Source: Croceibacterium ferulae (GTDB lineage Bacteria > Pseudomonadota > Alphaproteobacteria > Sphingomonadales > Sphingomonadaceae). Taken from it: a stretch of 64,000 nucleotides of DNA. The translations under genes were made by a program, and so were the position numbers. The stretch covers positions 62,001 through 126,000 of the forward strand of contig NZ_QZVQ01000007.1 in the NCBI RefSeq assembly GCF_003660445.1. Direction: 5' to 3'. The notes below the pieces were generated by a model that saw only the letters and a program-made list of their open reading frames with translations, had not been told where the DNA came from and made no database searches. Below, one piece after another: positions 25,142-33,860 of this stretch (its first letter is position 1; every line of letters begins with the position of its first letter).

Positions 25142-25381
25142 CTATTCAAGCCACGAGATCGATGCGGAGGCCGGTACCGTGGCAAGCAGCGCCCCCGCCG
25201 CGTCGCAGATCCGGTATTCGAGCCTGATCGCGTCGTTTCCGGCAGCAATCATCTGGGAGATCATCAAGCGCGCGCTCTGGCGTGCACTTTCACGAGCTGC
25301 GTCGAGATCTGCAAACCACTCTCCTTCAAGGTCCCGGGCGCACTGTTTCGCATAGGACACATGTGTGTAGAAGCACGGCAT
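25142..25381 (-). CDS. DUF6894 family small protein
   Basis: A 79-residue cytoplasmic protein. The layout MPCFYTHVS, then a gap, EGEWFADLDAARESA and a C-terminal strand (IRLEYRICDAAGALL) matches the small DUF6894 family common in rhizobia and sphingomonads, often in several copies and of unknown function. The ATG at 25381 has GAGG ten bases upstream. It is isolated: convergent with the peroxiredoxin gene and divergent from the SDR gene. Confidence 0.7.
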   Translation of the reverse strand: MPCFYTHVSYAKQCARDLEGEWFADLDAARESARQSARLMISQMIAAGNDAIRLEYRICDAAGALLATVPASASISWLE

Positions 25382-25505
25382 AGGAGTGAAACCTCGCTGC
25401 GCCCCTGCAGTTTCTCAAGACTGTGCCATGGTCGGCAACACCACCTAGAGCAAATGCCGCCTTTCGCATCCCAGCGTTGCATCAACCATCAAGGAAAGCG
25501 GAACC

Positions 25506-26270
25506 ATGAAGACAAGCGGGAACACCATTCTGATCACGGGCGGCGGCTCCGGCATCGGTGAGTCCCTGGCGCACCGGTTCCACGATGCCGGCAACACGGT
25601 GATCGTCGCCGGGCGTCGGCGAGAGGCACTGGAAAGCGCCATCGCCGGACGCGAGAACATGCATGCGATCGAGCTGGACGTCGAGGATGCGGAAGGCCTT
25701 GCCGATTTCACCCGGCGCCTGCTGGCGGAGCATCCGACCGTGAACGTCCTGTTCAACAATGCCGGCATCATGCGCATCGAGGAGCTGGGCCACGCCCGTG
25801 ATCTCGGCGATGCGGAAGCGACGGTCACCACCAACCTTCTCGGACCGATCCGGCTGACGAATGCGTTGATCGATCATCTGGCGGCGCAGCCCGATGCCGC
25901 GATCATAAATGTGAGTTCAGGGCTGGCTTTCGTGCCGCTGCTGACATCGCCGACCTACAGTGCGACGAAGGCGGCAATCCACTCCTACACGATGTCGCTG
26001 AGAGAGGTCCTGCGTGGCCGGATCGAGGTGATCGAACTCGTCCCCCCGGCGGTGCAGACAAAGCTGACTCCGGGGCAGGAGAGCCGCGAAGGCTACCTCC
26101 CGCTGGACGCGTTCATCGACGAGGTGATGACCTTGTTCTCGCAAGTGCCGACCCCGCCGGAGATCCTGGTGGAACGGGTAGGCTTCCTGCGGAACGCCGA
26201 GCGGGAGGGCCGGCTGGAGCAGGCGCTCGCCGCGCTCAACACCCCGGCTAAGGAGATCGGCGGGGACTGA
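25506..26270 (+). CDS. SDR-family oxidoreductase, DltE-like
   Basis: Short-chain dehydrogenase of 254 residues. NAD(P)-binding TGGGSGIGESLAHRF at about 11-25, NNAGIM near 88, and catalytic Ser-Tyr-Lys from INVSSGLAFVPL and YSATKAAIHSYT. The sequence resembles DltE and YdfG-like reductases whose substrates are not settled. AAGGAAAG lies before the ATG. It begins a block of plus-strand genes that runs to 33821. Confidence 0.85.
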   Translation: MKTSGNTILITGGGSGIGESLAHRFHDAGNTVIVAGRRREALESAIAGRENMHAIELDVEDAEGLADFTRRLLAEHPTVNVLFNNAGIMRIEELGHARDLGDAEATVTTNLLGPIRLTNALIDHLAAQPDAAIINVSSGLAFVPLLTSPTYSATKAAIHSYTMSLREVLRGRIEVIELVPPAVQTKLTPGQESREGYLPLDAFIDEVMTLFSQVPTPPEILVERVGFLRNAEREGRLEQALAALNTPAKEIGGD

Positions 26271-26387
26271 ATACCGCCAGTCATGCGACCGATCCGGCCG
26301 GGCGCATAATTGCCCTGGCCGAGCGGGCCAGAGTACCGCGCAAGATGAGGGTCGCGATCCCGAAGCGCTTGCCATAGAAAGCAGCGC

Positions 26388-27512
26388 ATGAAGATCATCG
26401 CCCTTCTTGCCGCCGCTTTGCCCATGGGCGCTGCCGCGCAGTCGTCAGAGGATCCCACCATTGTCCTGCGCAATGCAGGCGGCATGTCCGTTGAGGTCAT
26501 TCCCCAGGGTGCGATCGTGAAGGCGATCATGGTGCCGGATCGGACAGGCGAGATGGCGAACGTCGTGCTCGGCTATCCCGAGGCTACCGACTATCGCACC
26601 AAGGTAAAGAAGAACGGCTTCGGTGCGACAATCGGGCGTTATGCCGGGCGGATCGCAGGCGCGCGTTTCACCATCGATGGCCGGCAGATCGATCTGGTGG
26701 CGAATGACGGCGCCAATGCGCTCCATGGTGGCGGAGCCGAAGGCTTCGATACTGCCGACTGGCAGGTCAGCCGCCCGTCTGCCGGTGACGCGGCCAGCAG
26801 TGAGGCTGGCGCGGACGAGGTCACGTTCACGCTGGTCAGCCCCGATGGCTTCCAGAACTTCCCCGGCGAGCTGTCGGTGTCGGTTACTTACCGACTGGCT
26901 GCCGACAATGCGCTGCACATCGAGTACAGCGCACGCACGACCCGGCCGACGGCGTTCAACATCACCAATCACAGCTACTTCAACCTGGCGGGCGAAGGTA
27001 GCGGAATCGTTGCCGGCCAATGGCTGAAGCTGGAGGCGGATCGCTACATCGTCACCGACGAGGGCGGCATACCGACGGGAGAGCTGGCACCGGTAGCCGG
27101 CACGCCGATGGATTTCCGCTGTCCGTACAATCTGGGTGAGCGGATCGCGAACCCGGCTCCGCCGCTTACCGCGCGGGGCTACAATCATGCATGGCTGTTC
27201 GACAAGGCCGATGGGCAGCTTGCGGCGGTCGCGCTGTTGATCGATCCCGGGTCAGGCCGGACGCTGACGATCGAAACGACCGAGCCTTCGATCCAGGTCT
27301 ATACCGGCGGCTACATCGACGGCACCGATGCCGGGCCGAGCGGCCATGTCTATCAGCCCGGCGACGGCATCGCGCTGGAGGTGCAGCATGTTTCCGACAG
27401 CCCCAACCAACCGCAGTTCCCGACGACGATCCTGCGACCCGGCCAGACCTATCGCCAGACAACGATCTGGCGCTTTGGCACCGATGGTGCCCGGTCCGTC
27501 TCCTGCTCGTGA
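26388..27512 (+). CDS. galM: Aldose 1-epimerase, exported
   Basis: Mutarotase of 374 residues that interconverts the alpha and beta anomers of hexoses. A signal peptide (about 1-17, cleaved after AAA) places it in the periplasm. GFGATIGRYAGRIAGARF and NALHGG are substrate-site segments, and FNITNHSYFNLAG contains the catalytic His. A conserved Glu is expected in the SIQVYTG region near the C-terminus. A periplasmic location suggests a role in sugar capture before uptake. Confidence 0.87.
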   Translation: MKIIALLAAALPMGAAAQSSEDPTIVLRNAGGMSVEVIPQGAIVKAIMVPDRTGEMANVVLGYPEATDYRTKVKKNGFGATIGRYAGRIAGARFTIDGRQIDLVANDGANALHGGGAEGFDTADWQVSRPSAGDAASSEAGADEVTFTLVSPDGFQNFPGELSVSVTYRLAADNALHIEYSARTTRPTAFNITNHSYFNLAGEGSGIVAGQWLKLEADRYIVTDEGGIPTGELAPVAGTPMDFRCPYNLGERIANPAPPLTARGYNHAWLFDKADGQLAAVALLIDPGSGRTLTIETTEPSIQVYTGGYIDGTDAGPSGHVYQPGDGIALEVQHVSDSPNQPQFPTTILRPGQTYRQTTIWRFGTDGARSVSCS

Positions 27513-27777
27513 ACGCCGGCAGCCATCCAGCGCCTCCAATGCAATCGGCCGGAGCGGCGACATCGGCCCAGATATCTAGGCCGCCAGGAACAGGCGAGCC
27601 GGACGGAGGATGGGCACCAAGATCCCGCCGGTGGCGATGACTACTTGCCTGCTTTCGATCGACGCTGTGGAGAAGAAAGCGCGCGAACTGGCGGCAGGTG
27701 CTTGCTATGCGCGACGATCAGAGCGGCGCGGGCAGATGCCTGCGACGCGGCACGGGAAACAGGGCAAGGGACAGGGT

Positions 27778-29082
27778 ATGAAGCGATTAGGTATGACGGC
27801 CGCACGGATCGCCTCGTCCCTTGTGATCTCGACCGCCTTGCTGGGCTTTTCGGGCGTGGCCCATGCCCAGGCATCCCATCAGGCCGTTGCTGCGTCGCCG
27901 CCCGGCATTTCTTCGGAGCGGCTGGACCGCCTTCGTGCCGAACTGCAGCGCTATGTCGATGAAGGCAGGCTGGCAGGAGCGGTGGTCCGGGTTTCGCAGA
28001 ACGGCACGCCTGTCCTGTCGGAAGCCGTGGGCTGGCGCGACAGGGAAGCGGGCGACCCGATGCAGGAAGACAGCATCTTCCGCATCGCGTCCCAGACCAA
28101 GGCTCTGACCAGCGTCGCCGTGCTGATGCTTATGGAGGAAGGCAAGCTGCTGCTCGGCGATCCTGTCGGCAAGCACCTGCCGGAGTGGCAGAATCCCACA
28201 GTGGCGGTCGCCACGCCCGAAGGCGGCTACGACATCGTCCCGGCCGATCGGCCGATCACCATCCGCGATCTGCTGACCCATACTGCCGGCATCTCCTATG
28301 GCGGTGGGCCGGCCGAGCAGGCGTGGCGTAATGCGGGCCTGGCTGGTTGGTACTTTGCCGACCGCAGCGAGCCTGTGTCGGCTGCCGTCGCCCGCATGGC
28401 GTCGCTGCCGATGGCGGAGCAGCCGGGCGAGAAGTTCGTCTATGGCTACAACACCGACATTCTTGGCGTGATCGTCGAGAAGCTCAGCGGCATGTCGCTG
28501 CAGGCCTTTCTCGATGAACGCCTGATCACGCCGCTGGGCATGAAGGACACGTCCTTCTACCTGCCGCGCGAGAAAGCCGGGCGGCTGGCGGTCGTCTACG
28601 AGGCCGAGCAAGGCGGCGTCAGGCGCGCGGCTGACGCAGACGCCTGGACCGGCGGCGGACATTTTGGCCAGGGCCATTATCTCCACGGTCCTCGCGTCGC
28701 CTATTCGGGCGGAGCCGGTCTTCTCTCGACCGCGGCCGATTACAGCCGTTTCCTGGAGATGCTACGACAGGGTGGCGAGCTTGACGGACGGCGGTATCTG
28801 GGCCGCAAGTCGGTCGAGCTGATGACCTCCAACCACCTCGGGCAGATCGAGTATGATCCCGGGATGGGCTTCGGGCTCGGTTTCGCCATTCGCCTCGACC
28901 TGGGTGCCGCCGGCCAGCCCGGCTCGGAGGGCGAGTTCAGTTGGGGCGGCGCGTATCACAGCCAGTACTGGGTCGATCCAAAGGAGGGCCTCACCGTCGT
29001 TTATCTGACGCAGCTCCTGCCCGGTGGAGACATCGACGATCATGGCAAGCTGCGGACCCTGATCTACCAGGCCGTCGAGTAA
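27778..29082 (+). CDS. Exported serine hydrolase, beta-lactamase (class C-like) family
   Basis: About 434 residues with an N-terminal signal peptide cleaved near residue 31 (SGVAHAQA). The catalytic SxxK is Ser105-Gln-Thr-Lys108 in FRIASQTKALTS; the Tyr motif is FVYGYNTDILG near 220-230. This family covers esterases, D-amino-acid amidases and penicillin-binding-protein relatives; there is no evidence for true beta-lactamase action. The ATG at 27778 is chosen because it begins the signal peptide and has AAGGGACAGGG upstream; an open frame extends 168 bases further 5' without signal-like content. Confidence 0.85.
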   Translation: MKRLGMTAARIASSLVISTALLGFSGVAHAQASHQAVAASPPGISSERLDRLRAELQRYVDEGRLAGAVVRVSQNGTPVLSEAVGWRDREAGDPMQEDSIFRIASQTKALTSVAVLMLMEEGKLLLGDPVGKHLPEWQNPTVAVATPEGGYDIVPADRPITIRDLLTHTAGISYGGGPAEQAWRNAGLAGWYFADRSEPVSAAVARMASLPMAEQPGEKFVYGYNTDILGVIVEKLSGMSLQAFLDERLITPLGMKDTSFYLPREKAGRLAVVYEAEQGGVRRAADADAWTGGGHFGQGHYLHGPRVAYSGGAGLLSTAADYSRFLEMLRQGGELDGRRYLGRKSVELMTSNHLGQIEYDPGMGFGLGFAIRLDLGAAGQPGSEGEFSWGGAYHSQYWVDPKEGLTVVYLTQLLPGGDIDDHGKLRTLIYQAVE

Positions 29083-29142
29083 CGCCGCCACCTCCTGCCT
29101 GAGCTTGCTTCGCGGCCCTGCATTCGCCTAGTTGCCGACGGC

Positions 29143-29802
29143 ATGTCCCTGTTCAGACCCTTGCTGGCCGGCGCGCATTTCGGCGAGCGGCTTCTCGCAT
29201 GCCTTGGCGCCGCGATCGGCATCGGCCTGACCATGGTCGTGTGCGCCGGCCTGCCGATCGGCGCGGCCGATATCCCGATCATCGTCGCGCCGCTGGGGGC
29301 GTCGGCCGTGCTGGTATTCGCTGTGCCGAGCAGCCCTTTGGCGCAGCCTTGGCCGGTGGTTGGCGGCAACATCATCTCCACGCTGGTGGGCGTCACCGCA
29401 TTTCAACTGGTGCCCCAGCCAGCGGTGGCGGCCGGACTGGCAGTGGGTGGTGCCATCCTGGTCATGTCGCTCCTGCGCTGCCTCCACCCGCCAGGCGGCG
29501 CGGCGGCGTTGACGGCGGTGATCGGCGGATCAGGGGTGCATGGGGCGGGCTATGCCTTCGCATTTGCGCCCGTCGGGATCAATTCGATCGCCCTGGTCGC
29601 GCTGGCGCTGTTCATCCATCGTGCGACGGCCCGCTCCTACCCCCATGTCCCACCGCTGCCCGCCCCGACCCCCAACCTGCAGCCTGCCGATATCGACAGG
29701 GCGCTGGACGAGATGCATGAAAGCTTCGACATCAGCCGGGCCGATCTCGACGCCCTGCTGATGCGGGCGCAGGCGCATGCGGCCCGCCGCAGCAAGTCAT
29801 AG
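29143..29802 (+). CDS. HPP-family membrane protein
   Basis: A 219-residue inner-membrane protein with about four or five helices and the family's signature CLHPPGGAAALTAV near residue 112. Other typical segments are IIVAPLGASAVLVFA and QPWPVVGGNIIS. HPP proteins have been tied to nitrite transport in plastids, but the bacterial function is uncertain. The C-terminal 65 residues (ADIDRALDEMHESFDISRADL) are soluble. 60 bases after the serine hydrolase gene, same strand. Confidence 0.85.
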   Translation: MSLFRPLLAGAHFGERLLACLGAAIGIGLTMVVCAGLPIGAADIPIIVAPLGASAVLVFAVPSSPLAQPWPVVGGNIISTLVGVTAFQLVPQPAVAAGLAVGGAILVMSLLRCLHPPGGAAALTAVIGGSGVHGAGYAFAFAPVGINSIALVALALFIHRATARSYPHVPPLPAPTPNLQPADIDRALDEMHESFDISRADLDALLMRAQAHAARRSKS

Positions 29803-29891
29803 GGTCTGTCCGCCGCAGATTGGCGTAACTCACCTGCGGTGCACGGTTTCCGAGCTTGGCATCGATCAAAGGATCGCGCATCTGGCACGGG

Positions 29892-31541
29892 ATGGCAGAT
29901 CCCTCGCCGAACTCGCCCTTGTCGTTCCCGGTGTTTCGCGCCGTGTGGATCGCGAGCATGGCGTCCAACTTCGGCGGGCTGATCCAGTCGGTCGGCGCAT
30001 CGTGGCTGATGACCTCGCTTACGCCGTCCTCCCAGATGGTCGCCCTGGTGCAGGCTTCCACGGCCCTCCCCATCCTGCTGCTCTCTTTATGGTCGGGCGC
30101 GGTCGCGGACAATCTTGACCGCAGGCGTGTCATGCTTGCCGCGCAGGGCTTCATGCTGCTGGTGTCCGTCACCCTGGCGGCCGTCTCCTTTGCCGGGTGG
30201 ATCACCCCCTGGCTGCTGCTCTGCTTCACGTTCCTGATCGGCTGCGGCGCAGCGATGAACGGCCCGGCATGGCAGGCATCGGTGGGCGACATGGTCCCCC
30301 GTGCCGCGCTGCCCGGTGCGGTCGCGCTCAATTCCATGGGCTTCAACATCGCGCGCAGCCTTGGTCCGGCGATCGGCGGGGCCATTGTCGCTGCCGCGGG
30401 CGCGGCGGCCGCGTTCGTCGTCAATGCGGTCAGCTATGTCGGGCTGATCGCCGTACTCACGCGGTGGAAACCCGACCTTGCCGTGCGCGTCCTGCCGCGC
30501 GAGACGCTGGGCCATGCGATGGCGGCCGGGGTGCGCTACGTCGCCATGTCGCCCGACATCCGCACCGTGCTCATGCGCGCCCTGATATTCGGCGTGGGCG
30601 CGAGCGCGGTGCCGGCGATGATGCCCCTGATCGCGCGGGACGTGATCGTGGGCAATTCGCTCACCTATGGCGTGCTGCTGGGCGCTTTCGGGATCGGCGC
30701 CGTCGGCGGCGGGCTGATGGTCCGCCGGTTGCGCGACCGCATGAAGGTGGAGATGATCGTCCGTGTGGCAGCCGCCGCGATGGTAGGCGGCAGCGTGGTG
30801 ACCGGGCTCAGCCAGACCTTGCTGCTGACCATCCCGGCGCTGGCACTGGCTGGTGGCGGCTGGGTGCTGGCGCTGTCGACGTTCAACGTCACGGTGCAGT
30901 TGTCGGCACCGCGCTGGGTCGTGGCGCGGGCGCTGTCGCTTTATCAGATGTCGGCGTTCGGCGGCATGACGGGCGGAGCGGTGCTGTTCGGCAGCATCGC
31001 CGATGTTGAGGGCGTGCAGACTACCTTGCTTGTGGCGGCGGGTGTTCAGGCGCTGACGATTCTGGCAGGGCTCGTCCTTCCCCTTCCCGCCGCGCGCGAC
31101 CTGGACCTGGCGCTGCGCGAGTGGGCGGAACCGGAGACGGCCGTGTCGGTCGACGAACGTAGCGGACCGATCGTGGTGACGATCGAATATCGCATCGCGC
31201 CCGAAGATATCGCCCGCTTCCTCAACGTCATGCACGAGCGCAGGCGGATCCGCAGGCGCGACGGGGCGAGACACTGGACCTTGCTGCGCGATCTGGGCGA
31301 GAGCGCATTGTGGATCGAGCGGTACCATGTCGCGACCTGGCTCGATTACGTGCGCCACAACCAGCGTCGCACGCAGGAGGACGCGCAGAACACCCGTGAC
31401 ATCCTGGCGCTGCACATCGGCGGCGCGCGGCCTGTCGTGCACCGCATGATCGAGCGCCAGACCAGCACGCTGCCCGGAATGCGCGACGCTTCTCCGCGGG
31501 AACTCGCCGAACCGATGACCGACACAGCACGCCAGAGCTGA
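29892..31541 (+). CDS. MFS transporter with a C-terminal soluble domain
   Basis: Major facilitator of the MFS_3/enterobactin-exporter-like type, 549 residues. Residues about 10-410 carry the membrane core, starting with FPVFRAVWIASMASNFGGLIQ and containing SGAVADNLDRRRVMLAA (the loop 2-3 motif). After about 425 comes a soluble region of 100 residues (VVTIEYRIAPEDIARFL, HWTLLRDLGESALWIERY) that looks like a ferredoxin-fold domain of the antibiotic-biosynthesis-monooxygenase type. ATG 29892 is the likely start; a TTG 36 bases upstream is possible. Substrate unknown. Confidence 0.82.
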   Translation: MADPSPNSPLSFPVFRAVWIASMASNFGGLIQSVGASWLMTSLTPSSQMVALVQASTALPILLLSLWSGAVADNLDRRRVMLAAQGFMLLVSVTLAAVSFAGWITPWLLLCFTFLIGCGAAMNGPAWQASVGDMVPRAALPGAVALNSMGFNIARSLGPAIGGAIVAAAGAAAAFVVNAVSYVGLIAVLTRWKPDLAVRVLPRETLGHAMAAGVRYVAMSPDIRTVLMRALIFGVGASAVPAMMPLIARDVIVGNSLTYGVLLGAFGIGAVGGGLMVRRLRDRMKVEMIVRVAAAAMVGGSVVTGLSQTLLLTIPALALAGGGWVLALSTFNVTVQLSAPRWVVARALSLYQMSAFGGMTGGAVLFGSIADVEGVQTTLLVAAGVQALTILAGLVLPLPAARDLDLALREWAEPETAVSVDERSGPIVVTIEYRIAPEDIARFLNVMHERRRIRRRDGARHWTLLRDLGESALWIERYHVATWLDYVRHNQRRTQEDAQNTRDILALHIGGARPVVHRMIERQTSTLPGMRDASPRELAEPMTDTARQS

Positions 31542-31691
31542 TCGACGAAACCGTTGGGCTGGCCAGCGATTGTTGCAGGGCAGCGGCAGAGAAGCGTCCC
31601 GCGACTGTTTGCGCCGGGAACTGGCCATATTGTGGCAAGGTGCTGAGGCGTATGGGCCAGACTGGATCCACGGTGATGATTGGTGCACGGC

Positions 31692-33821
31692 ATGATCGAG
31701 GGTGACGAGGCGGATCCGGTCAAGACCGGCGCGCAGCCTGAAGCCGCCGGGGGCGTGACTGACGCGGACACGCGCCGTCACAAGGCCTGGCGGATCGCCC
31801 GTAATGTCGCTGTCTGCCTCGTGGCCGTCATCGCCATCCTCTGGCTGGTGCTGTTCATCACCAAGGGTCGTTTTCTAAAGGGTCCGTTCGAGCGCACGGT
31901 GACCAGCCTGATCGACCGGCCGGTGACGGTACGCGGGGACTTCCAGCTCTACTTCGCACCGTTCGATATCAAGCTGTTCGCCGAAGGGCTGACGGTCGCC
32001 AATCCCGCATGGACCACGCAGCGTCATCTGTTCGCCGCGCGCCGCATTGATACCAGGATTGCGCCACTGTCACTGCTGTTCGGCAAGCGGCGACTGCGCT
32101 GGCTGGACCTGGACGATGCCGCCCTGGATCTGGAATGGAATGCGGCGCATACCGCCAACAGCTGGACCTTCTCCAGCGACGGCGGTGGCGAGCCGTTCGA
32201 GATGCCGATCATCGAGCGCGCCAAGCTGGTTTCGACCGCGCTTCGCTACCGCGATCCGCAGCTCGACCTCCTGGCCGATCTCGATTTCTCGTCAGTCACT
32301 TCGCAAAACGCCCGTATCGGTGAGGCGGTCCGCTTCACCGGCGACGGACGCATCCGGAAGACCCCGTTCACGCTGCGCGGCGAGTTGCTGACCCCCAACG
32401 CGACGGCTGCAGGCGGACGCAACCGGCTCGTCCTGCAGGCTGATGCCGGTAACGATCACATCACCATGTCCGGCACGCTGCCCAGTCTCGCCGATATTGA
32501 AGGCGTGCCGCTGGCGGTGACCGCACGCGGGAACGACGTTTCCGAACTGCTCGCCATCCTCGGCATCGTCGTGCCGCGTACGCGCGTCTATCAGCTGAAG
32601 ACGACACTGGTGAAACGGGACAGCCGGTACCGCTTCGGCGATTTGTCCGGTCGCTTCGGCGACAGCGACATTGCCGGGGCATTCACCATCAACAATGGCG
32701 GCGAACGCGTCCATATCGACGCCGATCTGGCCACGCGGATGCTCGACATCGTCGATGTTGCGCCCTTCATCGGCTACAACCCCGATCTGGTCGCCAGCAA
32801 GGGATATGCCGCAGCAGCCAGGGCGACGGGTGCAGCGCCTGCACGCCTGTTGCCCGACGCCACGCTCCGCGCAGAGGGGCTGCGCGCGTTCGACGCCGAC
32901 GTGCGCTACAAGGTCGCGCGACTGCGATCGGACAAGATGCCGGTCACCGATATCGCGGTGATCGTGGCGCTGGATGACGGGCTGCTCAGCCTGTCCCCGT
33001 TCGGCTTCACGATGGCGCGTGGCGCCGTCACTTCGGATGTGCGCATCGACTGGCGCAGGCGGCCTGCGCGCATCACCTATGATTTCCGGCTGGGCGCTAC
33101 CCCGATGACGCAATTGCTGAGCGGATTCGGCGTGGCCGAGGCCGGAACCAACGGCACGATCAGCGGCCGTTTGCAGCTGGAGGGCGATGGCGACACGCTG
33201 CATGATTCACTGGCCACCTCGCGCGGCCGTATCGCCTTTGTCATCCCGCAGGGCACCTTGACGACCCGCAACGTCCAGCTTTCCGAACTGGACCTGGGTA
33301 CGTTCGTGCAGAAGATGTTCGAGGAGCGGCTGGAGGAGCCGGTGAACATCAATTGTGGCCTGGTCGCGTTCACCGTGCGGCGCGGGGTTGCGGCTGCCGA
33401 TCCGATCCTGATCGACACCCGCAAGAACGTCATCACCGGGCGAGGCGGGTTCAGCTTCGCGACCGAGCAGATGGACCTCGCCTTCAGTGCGGACGCCAAG
33501 AAGTTCAGCCTGTTCTCAGGCCAGTCGCCGGTTCGAGTCGGCGGCTATTTCTCGGAGCCTTCGCTGGCGGTGGTCAGCCCGGAACTGCTTGGCCGTGCCG
33601 GAATAGGCCTGGGGCTCGCCGCTCTGGCCGCGCCGCCGGCGGCATTGCTGGCCTTCGTCGATGTCGGCGATGCGGAAAGCGCTGCATGCGGACCGGTTCT
33701 GGCCGGGGCCACTGCAGAGGCGCAACGCACCCGAGACGGCGAACGGCGCGACGACGTCGGCGATGGCGAAACCGCCACGGCGACCACCAAGCCGCGCAAG
33801 AAATTCCTCGGAATTTTCTGA
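31692..33821 (+). CDS. AsmA-family protein
   Basis: About 709 residues anchored by one N-terminal helix (about 32-56, AVCLVAVIAILWLVLFI), the rest in the periplasm. The AsmA N-terminal domain is clear (VRGDFQLYFAPFDIKLFAEGLTVAN) as is the C-terminal region (LDLGTFVQKMFEERLEEPVNI, DPILIDTRKNVITGRGGFSF). AsmA-like proteins resemble the bridge-like lipid transfer group and support outer-membrane phospholipid traffic or assembly. The tail ends in a basic KPRKKFLGIF. The start is uncertain: ATG 31692 or TTG 31680. Confidence 0.85.
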   Translation: MIEGDEADPVKTGAQPEAAGGVTDADTRRHKAWRIARNVAVCLVAVIAILWLVLFITKGRFLKGPFERTVTSLIDRPVTVRGDFQLYFAPFDIKLFAEGLTVANPAWTTQRHLFAARRIDTRIAPLSLLFGKRRLRWLDLDDAALDLEWNAAHTANSWTFSSDGGGEPFEMPIIERAKLVSTALRYRDPQLDLLADLDFSSVTSQNARIGEAVRFTGDGRIRKTPFTLRGELLTPNATAAGGRNRLVLQADAGNDHITMSGTLPSLADIEGVPLAVTARGNDVSELLAILGIVVPRTRVYQLKTTLVKRDSRYRFGDLSGRFGDSDIAGAFTINNGGERVHIDADLATRMLDIVDVAPFIGYNPDLVASKGYAAAARATGAAPARLLPDATLRAEGLRAFDADVRYKVARLRSDKMPVTDIAVIVALDDGLLSLSPFGFTMARGAVTSDVRIDWRRRPARITYDFRLGATPMTQLLSGFGVAEAGTNGTISGRLQLEGDGDTLHDSLATSRGRIAFVIPQGTLTTRNVQLSELDLGTFVQKMFEERLEEPVNINCGLVAFTVRRGVAAADPILIDTRKNVITGRGGFSFATEQMDLAFSADAKKFSLFSGQSPVRVGGYFSEPSLAVVSPELLGRAGIGLGLAALAAPPAALLAFVDVGDAESAACGPVLAGATAEAQRTRDGERRDDVGDGETATATTKPRKKFLGIF

Positions 33822-33835
33822 GTTGGATTGCCCAT

Positions 33836-33854
33836 CACCCCGCGCCGCGGGGTG
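33836..33854. terminator. Hairpin between convergent AsmA and TonB-receptor genes
   Basis: An 8-bp perfect stem CACCCCGC/GCGGGGTG with a three-base loop fills most of the 39 bases between two convergent genes. It could terminate both; no T-run is visible. Confidence 0.4.
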
Positions 33855-33860
33855 GCGGGC

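Noticed and set aside
27778-29082. A true beta-lactamase (antibiotic resistance) label
   Set aside because: SxxK is present, but the second and third motifs fit the wider esterase/amidase family and no resistance context exists.
30087-31781. A 564-residue minus-strand protein
   Set aside because: It lies opposite the MFS exporter, has no recognisable domain, and shows the same antisense composition.
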